The translations under genes were made by a program, and so were the position numbers. 64,000 nucleotides of DNA from an uncultured Collinsella sp. (GTDB lineage: Bacteria; Actinomycetota; Coriobacteriia; Coriobacteriales; Coriobacteriaceae), in the NCBI GenBank assembly GCA_902494555.1, contig CABUTR010000010.1, positions 3,046 to 67,045 of the forward strand, written 5' to 3'. Shown here piece by piece: positions 1 through 8,456 of the stretch (positions are counted from its first letter, which is position 1; each line of letters starts with the position of its first letter). The notes under the pieces are model-generated. The model ran no database searches. It worked only from the letters and a program-made list of their open reading frames with translations, and was not told where the DNA came from.

Positions 1-21
1 AGAGACAATCCAAACACTCCC

Positions 22-1383
22 CTACAGAATAAATCGAAGGATGTCGGAACGAAGCATATAGACAAACAGCAATGCGAAGAGCACGATGCCCACATAGCTC
101 ACGATCGTTTGGACCTTGAGCGGCAGCTCGCGGCCAGCAATCTTTTGAATGATCTCGATGACCAGCTTACCGCCATCGAGTGGTGGGATGGGCAGCAGGT
201 TCATAAAGCCCAGCGAGAACGAGATGAGCGCGGCAAACGACAAGAACGTGATGGGGCCGGCAGCAGCTGCCTGCGAGGACATGACGCTAATACCCACGAT
301 CGAGGAGGACTGATCGAGGATCTCCATCGTATGCTGTGGCTGGAGCAGGCGTAGCACGCCCTCCGCCGTCTGCGCAACATAGGAGAAGGAGAGGCGCGCC
401 GAGGTGATGGGGTCCAAACGAACCACATGCGTAGAGGCATAAACGCCCAGACGTTCGTTCTCTTTGAGTGCGACCGAGGTCGAGCACTGCTTGCCATCGC
501 GCTCATACTCAATAGCAATATCGTCCTTACCGGCGGCCTTGCCGATGGCATCGTAGACATCCATCCAAGTGGAACATGAGACACCGTCAACCGAAAGGAT
601 CGCATCACCGGCCTCGATACCCGCTTTGGCGGCAATAGACCCCTCGTCAACCTGACCGATCACGTTGGTATCCATCGGCACGGTGACACCCGCAATGGAA
701 TAGATGCTCATAAGGAGCAAAAAACCCGTCAAGATATTGACGATAATGCCCGCAAGCAGCATAAAGGCGCGCTTGAGAAAGCCTTGGCCAAGATAGGTGT
801 GCGAGCGCTCTTGCGCAAGGAACTCGGCCTCGCCGCACGGCAGCTCCCACACATCGCCCTCGGCAGTCGCATGTTCGCGATCGAAACGGCGACCATCAAA
901 GGTGGTATAGCCTGCCGTATCTCGCGGCAACGTCTGATATTTGGTGGGATAGTAGCTCGGCGAGGGCTTCTCCCCTTCCTCATACCAGGGTGCGATGGAG
1001 CCCCAGCCTAGCAAAAGGGCGCATGCCTCGAGCACATCCTCCTCGGAAAGCTCGAGCTCGACAGCAAGGTCGGCCACGGTCACGCGACCATGACGATAGA
1101 TAGCCGCGAGCACGCGATCGGAGCACGAGACATCGGTCGGATCCATACCGCAGATGGCAGCGTAGCCACCCAGCAGCAGCGGGGTCACGCCAAACTTGGT
1201 TCCAATGCGACGCGACGTGTAATGGATGTCAAAGCGGCACGGCAGACCCAAAAAGAACTCGGTCACACGGACGCCGCAGGCACGCGCCGCCAAAAAGTGG
1301 CCGCCCTCGTGCAAAAACACGAGGACGGAAAGCATCAGCAGGCCCCAAAAGACCGATGAGAGAACGCTCAGAACAGTATCCAT
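22..1383 (-). CDS. rseP: RseP-type site-2 zinc metalloprotease with an inserted domain
   Basis: This is an intramembrane M50 protease that would cleave membrane-anchored regulators. The first membrane helix carries HEGGH (about residues 25-29). A PDZ domain lies near residues 235-310, and the second active-site motif NLLPIPPLDGG lies near the C terminus, so the catalytic elements look complete. The usual short loop after LLLGGY is replaced by roughly 115 residues that look like a winged helix followed by a polar, Tyr/Pro-rich stretch. It is the last gene of the pyrH-frr-uppS-cdsA-dxr-rseP run, the common bacterial order. I chose the ATG at 1383; an in-frame TTG at 1398 sits directly against the AGGA box and is less likely. 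Family certain, start moderately sure. Confidence 0.93.
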   Translation of the reverse strand: MDTVLSVLSSVFWGLLMLSVLVFLHEGGHFLAARACGVRVTEFFLGLPCRFDIHYTSRRIGTKFGVTPLLLGGYAAICGMDPTDVSCSDRVLAAIYRHGRVTVADLAVELELSEEDVLEACALLLGWGSIAPWYEEGEKPSPSYYPTKYQTLPRDTAGYTTFDGRRFDREHATAEGDVWELPCGEAEFLAQERSHTYLGQGFLKRAFMLLAGIIVNILTGFLLLMSIYSIAGVTVPMDTNVIGQVDEGSIAAKAGIEAGDAILSVDGVSCSTWMDVYDAIGKAAGKDDIAIEYERDGKQCSTSVALKENERLGVYASTHVVRLDPITSARLSFSYVAQTAEGVLRLLQPQHTMEILDQSSSIVGISVMSSQAAAAGPITFLSFAALISFSLGFMNLLPIPPLDGGKLVIEIIQKIAGRELPLKVQTIVSYVGIVLFALLFVYMLRSDILRFIL

Positions 1384-1408
1384 AAAACGAAAAAGCAATC
1401 CTTATGGG

Positions 1409-2596
1409 TTAGGAACGGGTTGCAGCGAGCACCTGCGCAGCCTTTTCACGCGCCCACGCATCGATGTCGCGAAGCTGCTCAAACGAATCGACCGCCTGCA
1501 TATCGTGGGCGTCCATGCAGGATTCCACAATGCGATCGATATCGGTAAAGCGGCAGCCATCGTGCAGGAAGGCATCGACGGCGACCTCGTTTGCGGCATT
1601 GAGCACGCACGGCATGGTGCCACCCGTCTTGCCGGCACGCTCGGCCAGTGCCAGACAGCGGAAGGTATCCATGTCGGCAGCATCAAACGTGAGCTGCCCC
1701 AGCTCGCGGAAATCGATACGAGGCGCCGGGGTATCCCAACGCTCGGGATACGAGAACGCGAACTGGATGGGAATACGCATGTCGGATGCACCGAGATGCG
1801 CCATCACGGAGCCGTCGGCGAACTCGACCATAGAGTGAATCTTGGACTGACGCTGCACGACCACGTTAATGAAATCGAGGTCGCAGTTAAACAGATGCAT
1901 GGCTTCAATGCGCTCCAGGCCCTTGTTCATGAGGGTGGCGGAGTCAATGGTGATCTTGGCACCCATGGCCCACGTGGGATGCGCGAGGGCATCGGCACGC
2001 GTCACGCGATCGAGCTCGTCGCGCGTGCGGCCAAAGAACGGACCGCCCGAGCAGGTGAGCCAAATGCAGTGGGCCTCGCGCGGGTTCTCCCCCAGATAGC
2101 ACTGGTAGATGGCGGAATGCTCAGAGTCGACCGGAATAAGCTGGCCCGGTTGCGCCAACGGCATAAGCAAGTCGCCACCGACGACGAGGGACTCCTTGTT
2201 GGCAAGGGCAAGGCGCTTATTCGAGGTCAAGGCCGCATGGCTCGCCTCGAGACCGGCGGCGCCCACAATAGCGACAAGCACGCAGTCGACATCGTCGCGA
2301 CGCGCGAGCTCGCAAACCGCCTGCGCGCCAACGCCGAGCTGCGTGCCCTCGGGCAACTCCTGCAGCACGGCGTCATCGCCATGAGCGACATCGGCTACGG
2401 CAACCGCCGGAACCGAGAACTCACGGGCAGCGGCAACGAGCTCAGAGGTACTGGAGTTAACGGACAGCGCCGTCACCTGCAGGCGATCGGCATGCTGGCG
2501 GCACACATCGAGCGCCTGGGTGCCGATAGAGCCTGTACAGCCCAGGATGGCAACACGGAGACGTCCATCGGAGCCATACGTCGTCTGGAAGGACAT
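1409..2596 (-). CDS. dxr: 1-deoxy-D-xylulose 5-phosphate reductoisomerase
   Basis: This enzyme converts DXP to 2-C-methyl-D-erythritol 4-phosphate with NADPH, the first committed step of the MEP isoprenoid pathway. The N-terminal Rossmann motif GCTGSIGTQALDV is present. So are the LANKESLV segment, the substrate-loop motifs (VDSEHSAIYQCL-like and CSGGPF) and the MNKGLE segment that follows the metal and substrate site. At 395 residues it has normal family length. Its ATG overlaps the cdsA stop by one base, which implies translational coupling. It sits beside uppS and cdsA, which consume isoprenoid and lipid precursors. Confidence 0.97.
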   Translation of the reverse strand: MSFQTTYGSDGRLRVAILGCTGSIGTQALDVCRQHADRLQVTALSVNSSTSELVAAAREFSVPAVAVADVAHGDDAVLQELPEGTQLGVGAQAVCELARRDDVDCVLVAIVGAAGLEASHAALTSNKRLALANKESLVVGGDLLMPLAQPGQLIPVDSEHSAIYQCYLGENPREAHCIWLTCSGGPFFGRTRDELDRVTRADALAHPTWAMGAKITIDSATLMNKGLERIEAMHLFNCDLDFINVVVQRQSKIHSMVEFADGSVMAHLGASDMRIPIQFAFSYPERWDTPAPRIDFRELGQLTFDAADMDTFRCLALAERAGKTGGTMPCVLNAANEVAVDAFLHDGCRFTDIDRIVESCMDAHDMQAVDSFEQLRDIDAWAREKAAQVLAATRS

Positions 2597-3495
2597 TACA
2601 GCACGCCTCCGATCATCAGCAACAGCTGCGCGGTGATGCAGCCGAAGATAAGCGAATCGCTACGATCGAGCATGCCGCCGTGGCCCGGGATAAGGTTGCC
2701 GGAATCCTTGACGCCCACACCGCGCTTGATACGCGACTCGATAAGGTCGCCGATAACGCCCAGAATGGACACCACCACGCCGCACAGCAGCGCATAGGGC
2801 AGGCTGAGCTTGTAGAAGTGCGTCGCCCACAGGATGAGCCAAATCAAAACCGAGCCCAAGATACCGCCGACAAACCCCTCCCAGCTCTTTTTGGGAGAAA
2901 TCTTGGGAACCATCTTGTGCCTGCCGATACGGCTGCCCACGATGTAGGCAAACGAATCGGAGACCCAAAGGGACGCGCAAACGCCCACTGAAAGCAGGGC
3001 GCCGGCAAAACCGGGCACGGCATCGCGCAGCAGCACGATAGCCGACAGCATAAAGCCAGTGTAGATGGGACCCATGAGCGTCACGGCCACATCAGAGATG
3101 CGGGTACGCGGCGACCAGACATACCAAATGCCCACAGCGAGCATCAGGGCAAAAAGCAGGGCATTCAGCAACATCGAATCGCCCAACGCCGACAGCGGAA
3201 AGAGTACGGCGGCAGCGATACCCATGCGCTCGTTAGCCATCTTGCCATCGAGCCTTGTCATACGGAAAAACTCATAGCAGCACAGACCGCTCATGACAGA
3301 AACAAAGATGGCCGTGGGCACGATACCCAAAACCAGGCACAGGATAAAGACAACGGCGTAGACGATACCGGCGGCGGCACGGGTAATAAAGCCCGCCAGC
3401 CACGAACCGGTGCCGCTCTTCGCTGCAGGCGCTCCCGCAGTGGCAGCTTTGCGCGCAGGCGTCTTGGGAGCAGATGCCTTGGGACGATCGGACAC
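2596..3495 (-). CDS. cdsA: Phosphatidate cytidylyltransferase
   Basis: This integral membrane enzyme makes CDP-diacylglycerol from CTP and phosphatidic acid for phospholipid synthesis. About 40 residues of Ala/Lys/Pro-rich cytosolic leader precede roughly seven to eight hydrophobic segments. The family signature is visible near the C terminus as SRIKRGVGVKDSGNLIPGHG with GGMLDRSDS immediately after. The start is a GTG, five bases after the uppS stop, and the stop overlaps the dxr start. The Ala/Lys-rich N-terminal extension is somewhat longer than usual. Confidence 0.96.
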   Translation of the reverse strand: MSDRPKASAPKTPARKAATAGAPAAKSGTGSWLAGFITRAAAGIVYAVVFILCLVLGIVPTAIFVSVMSGLCCYEFFRMTRLDGKMANERMGIAAAVLFPLSALGDSMLLNALLFALMLAVGIWYVWSPRTRISDVAVTLMGPIYTGFMLSAIVLLRDAVPGFAGALLSVGVCASLWVSDSFAYIVGSRIGRHKMVPKISPKKSWEGFVGGILGSVLIWLILWATHFYKLSLPYALLCGVVVSILGVIGDLIESRIKRGVGVKDSGNLIPGHGGMLDRSDSLIFGCITAQLLLMIGGVL

Positions 3496-3497
3496 GA

Positions 3498-4292
3498 TTA
3501 AGCCTCCTCGGTCTTGCTCAGTCCACCAAACCTACGGTCACGGCCCTGATAGGCCAAAATGGCGTCGACAAGGCCCCAACGATCAAAGTCGGGCCAATAG
3601 GTATCGGTGACGTAGAATTCGGAATAAGCCACCTGCCACAGCAGATAGTTCGAAAGGCGCAGCTCACCAGAGGTGCGAATCACAAGCTCAGGATCGGGAA
3701 GGCCGGCGGTATAGAGATGGGAAGCCACCATGTCGTCATCAATTGCGGCAGGATCGATCTTACCGGCGGCAGCGTCGAGTGCAATCTGACGAACAGCGCG
3801 GGTAATCTCGGCACGCGCGCCGTAGTTGACGGCAAGCGCCAGCGTCATACCGGTGTGATCGGCGCACTCGGCAAGACCGCGTTCAAAAACGTCGCGGGTC
3901 TTCTTGGGCAGCGCGGAAATGTCACCCAAAAAGACAACGCGCACGTTTTCGCGCTTCAGAAGCGGCAGCTCGTCGATAAACGTCTTGGCAAACAGATGCA
4001 TCAAGACGTTGACCTCATGCTGCGGGCGATTCCAGTTTTCAGTCGAAAACGCATAGGCAGAAAGCACGTCGACGCCCAGACGCACGCAGGCGGTAATAAT
4101 CTCGCGAAGGGAGACGATACCCGCCTTGTGGCCCTCGGTGCGTGCAAGACCGCGCGATGTGGCCCAACGACCGTTGCCGTCCATGATGCACGAGATATGG
4201 TGCGGAATGTTATTGAGGTCAAGGTCGGAAAAACCGACGCCCGCAGGGGCGTCGGCAAAGTACTCGACCAGTTTATGCTCGTCGTATTGCAC
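3498..4292 (-). CDS. uppS: Isoprenyl transferase (undecaprenyl diphosphate synthase family)
   Basis: This cis-prenyltransferase condenses isopentenyl diphosphate units to make the C55 carrier lipid of cell-wall synthesis. The diagnostic MDGNGRWA motif with its catalytic Asp lies near residues 37-44. YAFSTENW and the C-terminal RTSGELRLSNYLLWQ and SEFYVTD blocks follow. The start is GTG with GGAG seven bases upstream, two bases after the frr stop. The length of 264 residues is usual. Confidence 0.96.
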   Translation of the reverse strand: MQYDEHKLVEYFADAPAGVGFSDLDLNNIPHHISCIMDGNGRWATSRGLARTEGHKAGIVSLREIITACVRLGVDVLSAYAFSTENWNRPQHEVNVLMHLFAKTFIDELPLLKRENVRVVFLGDISALPKKTRDVFERGLAECADHTGMTLALAVNYGARAEITRAVRQIALDAAAGKIDPAAIDDDMVASHLYTAGLPDPELVIRTSGELRLSNYLLWQVAYSEFYVTDTYWPDFDRWGLVDAILAYQGRDRRFGGLSKTEEA

Positions 4293-4293
4293 C

Positions 4294-4830
4294 TTAGATC
4301 TCCATGACCTCGGCTTCTTTTTCCTTCAGAAGCTCCTCGACCTTGGCGACATACTCATCGGTGTGCTTCTGGACCTTGGCCTGCTCGCGACGGACATCGT
4401 CCTCGGTGAGCTCCTCATTGCGCTCGAGCTTATTGTTGAAGTCGCGACGGATGTTACGGATAGACACCTTGGCCTGCTCGGCGTACTCGCGGCACTCCTT
4501 GACGAGCTCGCGACGGCGCTCCTCAGTGGGAGCCGGGAACGGAAGACGAACGACGGTGCCATCGGAGTTGGGGGTAATACCCAGATCGGAAGCGCCGATG
4601 GCCTTGACGATAGCATTGATGAGCGCCTTGTCCCACGGCTCGATGAGCAGCATGTGGGCCTCGGGGGTCTTGACGGCGGCAACCTGCGTGACCGGCGTGG
4701 GAACACCGTAATAATCGACGGTGATGTCGGACAGAATGTTGGCATTGGCGCGGCCGGTACGAACCTTGGAGAAGTTATGCTTGAGGGACTCGAGCGACTT
4801 GTCCATATGGGCGGTGATGTTCTCTGCCAT
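4294..4830 (-). CDS. frr: Ribosome recycling factor
   Basis: With EF-G, this factor splits post-termination ribosomes. At 178 residues it is slightly shorter than the typical 185. Family blocks are clear: an N-terminal helix with VRTGRANANIL, then YYGVPTPVTQVA, the WDKALINAIVKAI block, and a C-terminal helical region ending in EELLKEKEAEVMEI. It lies two bases after pyrH and just before uppS, the very common pyrH-frr-uppS order. Confidence 0.97.
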   Translation of the reverse strand: MAENITAHMDKSLESLKHNFSKVRTGRANANILSDITVDYYGVPTPVTQVAAVKTPEAHMLLIEPWDKALINAIVKAIGASDLGITPNSDGTVVRLPFPAPTEERRRELVKECREYAEQAKVSIRNIRRDFNNKLERNEELTEDDVRREQAKVQKHTDEYVAKVEELLKEKEAEVMEI

Positions 4831-4832
4831 GC

Positions 4833-5555
4833 TTAATCCTCCTGATAGACGAGCGTGCCGACGGGCTCACCCGAAAGCGCGCGCTTGACGGTGTCCTCGC
4901 CATCGATGTTGAGGACCAAAATCGGCATACGGTTGTCCTGGCACAGTGCCGTAGCCGTGGAATCCATAACCTGCAGACCGCGGACGAGAACCTCGTGATA
5001 GGTAATCTTGTCAAAACGGACGGCATCGGCGCACTTGACGGGATCCTTGTCGTAGATGCCGTCAACCTTGGTGGCTTTAATCAGAATCTCGGCGCCAATC
5101 TCGCACGCACGAAGAGCCGCGGCGGTGTCGGTCGTAAAGTACGGATTGCCCGAACCGGCAGCGAAGATGACGACGTTGCCCTTGGACAGATGGTTGATAG
5201 CGCGGCGACGAATATAGGGCTCGCAGATCTCGTTCATCTGGATAGCGCTCATCACGCGGCAGGGAACATCGTTGTGCTCGAAGGCATCCTGCAGGGCGAG
5301 CGCGTTCATAACGGTTGCCAGCATGCCCATGTAGTCGGCCTGAGCACGCTCCATGCCACCGGCAGCGCCTGCCATGCCGCGGAAAATATTGCCGCCGCCG
5401 ACAACGACGCCGACCTCATGGCCAACGGCGAGCAGCTCCTTGACCTGCTTGGCAAGATGGTCGGTAACCTTGGGGTCGATGCCATATTGGCCGTCGCCCA
5501 TCAGTGCTTCGCCGGAAAGCTTAAGAAGCACGCGTTTATATCGGATGTCGGACAA
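4833..5555 (-). CDS. pyrH: UMP kinase
   Basis: This enzyme phosphorylates UMP to UDP for pyrimidine nucleotide supply. The amino-acid-kinase fold motifs are visible: LLKLSGEALMGD near the N terminus, VVVGGGNIFRG, and GSGNPYFTTDTAAALRA for nucleotide binding. The start is TTG preceded by an excellent AAAGGAGG at about eight bases. It opens the pyrH-frr-uppS-cdsA-dxr-rseP unit, which is separated from tsf by a terminator hairpin. No clear -35/-10 pair was found in the short gap upstream. Confidence 0.97.
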   Translation of the reverse strand: MSDIRYKRVLLKLSGEALMGDGQYGIDPKVTDHLAKQVKELLAVGHEVGVVVGGGNIFRGMAGAAGGMERAQADYMGMLATVMNALALQDAFEHNDVPCRVMSAIQMNEICEPYIRRRAINHLSKGNVVIFAAGSGNPYFTTDTAAALRACEIGAEILIKATKVDGIYDKDPVKCADAVRFDKITYHEVLVRGLQVMDSTATALCQDNRMPILVLNIDGEDTVKRALSGEPVGTLVYQED

Positions 5556-5614
5556 AGCGATCCTCCTTTAATTAGACTCTCAATATGATATCAAAGGCTC
5601 TGATAAGAGCCATG

Positions 5615-5649
5615 AAAAAGCAGGCTGTGAGTAAAACCCACAGCCTGCT
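5615..5649 (-). terminator. Intrinsic terminator after tsf
   Basis: A perfect 11-bp stem (AGCAGGCTGTG pairing with CACAGCCTGCT, arms 5639-5649 and 5619-5629) with a 9-base loop is followed on the minus strand by TTTT. It ends the rpsB-tsf unit upstream of pyrH. Confidence 0.85.
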
Positions 5650-5672
5650 CATTACCAGCTACAAGAGCTTAT

Positions 5673-6542
5673 TTACTCGCCACGGACCAGACGGTCAAAG
5701 GCAACGACGGTAATGGTGTCGCCGAGCTCCTTGGAGACCTGCTCAGCGTACTTCTTGATGGTGAGGGAGCTGTCCTTGATGAACTCCTGCTCGGTGAGCA
5801 CGGACTGCTTGTAGAACTTCTCCAGACGGCCAACAGCCATCTTCTCCTGGATAGCCTCGGGCTTGCCGGACTCGGCAGCCTGGGCCATGTAGATCTGCTT
5901 CTCGTGCTCGACGGTCTCGGCCGGAACCTGATCGCGGGTAGCGCAGATCGGTGCGACGGCGGCAACCTGAAGGGCAACGTCGTGAGCGAAGGTCTTGAAG
6001 GACTCAGCCTGAGCGGTCTCGGCCTTCTCGAAGGCGAACTCGACGAGGACGCCGATCTTACCACCCATGTGGATGTAAGAAGCGAGCGCGCCGTTCTCGG
6101 CCTTGCGGGCAGCGAAGCGGGAGATCTTCATGTTCTCGCCCATGATGTGAATCATCTCGGTGAGCTCGGAGGAAACGGTCTCCTCGCCCATCGGCTTCTC
6201 GAGCAGAGCGTCGACGTCAGCAGGCTCGGTGGTAGCGACAACCTCAGCGACCTTAGAAGCAAAGCCGGTGAACTTGGCGTTGGAGCCAACGAAGTCGGTC
6301 TCGCAGGAGAGCTCGAGCAGAGCGCCGGTCTTGCCATCCTCGGAGACGAACGCGGCGACAGCGCCCTCGTTGGTCTCACGGCCAGCCTTCTTGGCAGCCT
6401 TGGCAAGGCCGTTCTTACGCAGAACGTCGACAGCGGCGTCCATGTCGCCGTCAGCCTCGACGAGAGCCTTCTTGCACTCCATCATCGGGGAGTCGGTCAT
6501 CTCGCGGAGCTGCTTGACCATAGCGGCGGTAATCTGGGCCAT
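5673..6542 (-). CDS. tsf: Translation elongation factor Ts
   Basis: This is the guanine-nucleotide exchange factor for EF-Tu. The N-terminal UBA-like domain with MVKQLREMTDSPMMECKKAL is followed by the KAAKKAGRETNEG linker and two dimerisation-like subdomains; the total of 289 residues is normal. The ATG at 6542, preceded by GAAAGGAACCACA, is the natural start; an upstream in-frame codon at 6557 is ignored. It is co-transcribed with rpsB 45 bases upstream and followed by a strong terminator. Confidence 0.97.
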   Translation of the reverse strand: MAQITAAMVKQLREMTDSPMMECKKALVEADGDMDAAVDVLRKNGLAKAAKKAGRETNEGAVAAFVSEDGKTGALLELSCETDFVGSNAKFTGFASKVAEVVATTEPADVDALLEKPMGEETVSSELTEMIHIMGENMKISRFAARKAENGALASYIHMGGKIGVLVEFAFEKAETAQAESFKTFAHDVALQVAAVAPICATRDQVPAETVEHEKQIYMAQAAESGKPEAIQEKMAVGRLEKFYKQSVLTEQEFIKDSSLTIKKYAEQVSKELGDTITVVAFDRLVRGE

Positions 6543-6587
6543 TGTGGTTCCTTTCAAAGAGATGAAAAAGAATTAACTAAGACTGAT

Positions 6588-7316
6588 TTACTCGGCCTTG
6601 GGCTCAGCGGCCATCTCGGCCTCGGAGACCTGCTCCTTGCCGGAGCCAGCGAGGCAGGCGTCAGCCATGAGCTCGCACATAAGGGTGACAGCAGAGATAG
6701 CGTCATCGTTGCAGGGGATGCCGTACTCGACCTCGTCGGGATCGGAGTTGGTGTCGATCAGAGCGACGACGGGGATGTTCAGGCGCTGAGCCTCCTTGAT
6801 GGCGTTCTCCTCGCGCTTGGTGTCGATGACGAAGAGAGCCTGGGGCAGACCCTTCATGTCGCGGGCACCACCGAGGTTGGTCTGGAGCTTGGTGAGCTCC
6901 TTGCCGAGAACAGCCTGCTCCTTCTTGGGCAGAACAGCCATGCGGCCGTCCTCGACCATGGCCTCGAGCTCCTCCATGCGGTTGATGCGGGAGCGGATGG
7001 TGACGAAGTTGGTCAGCATGCCGCCGAGCCAACGCTGGTTGATGTAAGGCATGTTGGCGCGCTCAGCAGCGTTCTTGACGGCCTCCTGAGCCTGCTTCTT
7101 GGTGCCGACGAACAGCACGTTGCCGCCCTTGGCGACGTTCTTGACGAAGGTGTAGGCCTGGTCGGCGTCGAGGATGGTCTGCTTGAGGTCGAGGATGTAG
7201 ATGCCGTTGCGCTCACCGAAGATGAACGGCTTCATCTTGGGGTTCCAGCGACGGGTCTGGTGACCGAAGTGGCAGCCGGCCTCGAGCAGGGTGCGGATAT
7301 TAATCTTGGTAGCCAT
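6588..7316 (-). CDS. rpsB: 30S ribosomal protein S2
   Basis: This structural protein of the 30S subunit docks S1. The N-terminal block LLEAGCHFGHQTRRWNPKM is diagnostic, and VLFVGTKKQAQEAV and QRWLGGMLTNF follow. The C terminus adds a short Ala/Glu-rich tail beyond the conserved core. The ATG has AGGAGG seven bases upstream. The gene has its own promoter about 145 bases upstream and a structured leader, and it is followed by tsf, the universal pairing. Confidence 0.97.
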   Translation of the reverse strand: MATKINIRTLLEAGCHFGHQTRRWNPKMKPFIFGERNGIYILDLKQTILDADQAYTFVKNVAKGGNVLFVGTKKQAQEAVKNAAERANMPYINQRWLGGMLTNFVTIRSRINRMEELEAMVEDGRMAVLPKKEQAVLGKELTKLQTNLGGARDMKGLPQALFVIDTKREENAIKEAQRLNIPVVALIDTNSDPDEVEYGIPCNDDAISAVTLMCELMADACLAGSGKEQVSEAEMAAEPKAE

Positions 7317-7450
7317 GTTAAACCTCCTGTGGTTTGCCTCCGCGCGGGGTCATCCTCCAAAACCAACCCGGACATGTGCTACCAAAGCCCGGGCACCACG
7401 GTATGAAGTAGCCGCGCGTGCGTGATAAAAACATGTTGCCGTGAAGCAAC
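7317..7450 (-). promoter_or_regulatory. Long structured 5' leader of rpsB
   Basis: About 134 bases lie between the predicted transcription start and the rpsB ATG. On the minus strand two nested helices can form: CCCGG/CCGGG (7389-7393 with 7367-7371) and GGTTT/AAACC (7360-7364 with 7331-7335). The second ends close to the AGGAGG. This is the layout expected of an autoregulatory ribosomal-protein leader, but S2 binding is inference only. Confidence 0.4.
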
Positions 7451-7457
7451 CCGATGA

Positions 7458-7486
7458 ATGATAGCAGGATTGCTTCTTCCTGCCAA
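7458..7486 (-). promoter_or_regulatory. rpsB promoter
   Basis: On the minus strand, TTGGCA (7481-7486) and TATCAT (7458-7463) are separated by exactly 17 bases. Both hexamers are close to the sigma-70 consensus. The pair lies between xer and rpsB and drives rpsB-tsf. Confidence 0.75.
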
Positions 7487-7535
7487 CCCGCAATCAAAAC
7501 CACACACCTGAATGCGGCGCGGGACGGACCAGCCA

Positions 7536-8456
7536 CTATTCGCCGCGGGGATGGGCTTGAGCCACGGCCCGCTTAAGCCGATCGGGTGTGAGATGCGTGT
7601 AGATCTGCGTCGTGGACAGGCTCGCATGACCCAGCAGCTCTTGAACCGAGCGCAGGTCCGCGCCGCCCTCGAGCAAGTCGGTCGCAAAGGTATGGCGCAT
7701 CGCATGCGGGGCGATGTCGGCCGGAATGCCGGCGAGCGTCGCCAGCATATGAAACCGCCGCCTGAGCATGGCGGCACTCATGCGATTACCGCGCGCCGAT
7801 ATAAGCAGCGGATGCGGCCCGGTAGCGAGGTCACGACGCTTTGCCTGAGCGAGCAACTCCGGCCTCCCCTCCTCAATATAGAGACGCGTCGCCTCGAGCG
7901 CACGACGATACAGAGGGACGATACGTTCTTTGCTCCCCTTGCCCCACAGGTGCAGCGTGCGTTCGGACCACGCAATGGACTCCACATTGAGTGCTGCGAG
8001 CTCAGAGATACGGGCGCCCGAGGCATAGAGCAGCTCGAGCATCGCCGCATCGCGCAGTCCCGCGGGTGTTGAGGTATCAGGCGTCTTGAGCAGCGCCTCC
8101 ACCTGTTGGGTCGTCAGCACACCGGGGAGATCGCGCGGGAGCTTGGGCGAGGAAATTGCCGAGACCACATCGCCCTCCACGACCCCCTCGGCAGCCATCC
8201 ATCGATAGAGCGATCGGATAGCCGACAGATGCGCCGCAAGCGTTCGGGGAGCCACCTGCTCACGCGAAAGCTCGGCAAGATAGCGACGAATGGTGCGCAC
8301 GTCGGCAGCGAAAGCATCTATATCCTCGCGCTCGCACCAGGCAGCAAAGCGCTCCAGCCTCGAACCATAGGCCGTCACCGTGTTGGGAGAAAGTCCCTCG
8401 ACACGTGAGATATAGGCGATAAACGAGTCGACGGTGTCGTACAGGTCAAAGGCTAT
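7536..8456 (-). CDS. xerD: Tyrosine recombinase of the XerC/XerD family
   Basis: This site-specific recombinase resolves chromosome dimers at dif. The catalytic domain shows ASGARISEL (Arg), the HAMRHTFATDL box (His-x-x-Arg) and LGHASLSTTQIYTH (His and nucleophile Tyr). The N-terminal core-binding domain clearly continues upstream of the first standard start (GTG at 8378): the in-frame codons up to 8456 encode FIAYISRVEGLSPNTVTAY, as in other Xer proteins. No ATG, GTG or TTG exists in that extension. The best-placed initiator is ATA at 8456, nine bases after GGAGG and overlapping the trmFO stop as ATAG. XerC versus XerD cannot be decided. Product sure; start uncertain. Confidence 0.9.
   Translation of the reverse strand: MAFDLYDTVDSFIAYISRVEGLSPNTVTAYGSRLERFAAWCEREDIDAFAADVRTIRRYLAELSREQVAPRTLAAHLSAIRSLYRWMAAEGVVEGDVVSAISSPKLPRDLPGVLTTQQVEALLKTPDTSTPAGLRDAAMLELLYASGARISELAALNVESIAWSERTLHLWGKGSKERIVPLYRRALEATRLYIEEGRPELLAQAKRRDLATGPHPLLISARGNRMSAAMLRRRFHMLATLAGIPADIAPHAMRHTFATDLLEGGADLRSVQELLGHASLSTTQIYTHLTPDRLKRAVAQAHPRGE

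Noticed and set aside
1226..2797. A 523-codon plus-strand frame opposite dxr
   Set aside because: Antisense shadow; dxr is unmistakable on the minus strand.
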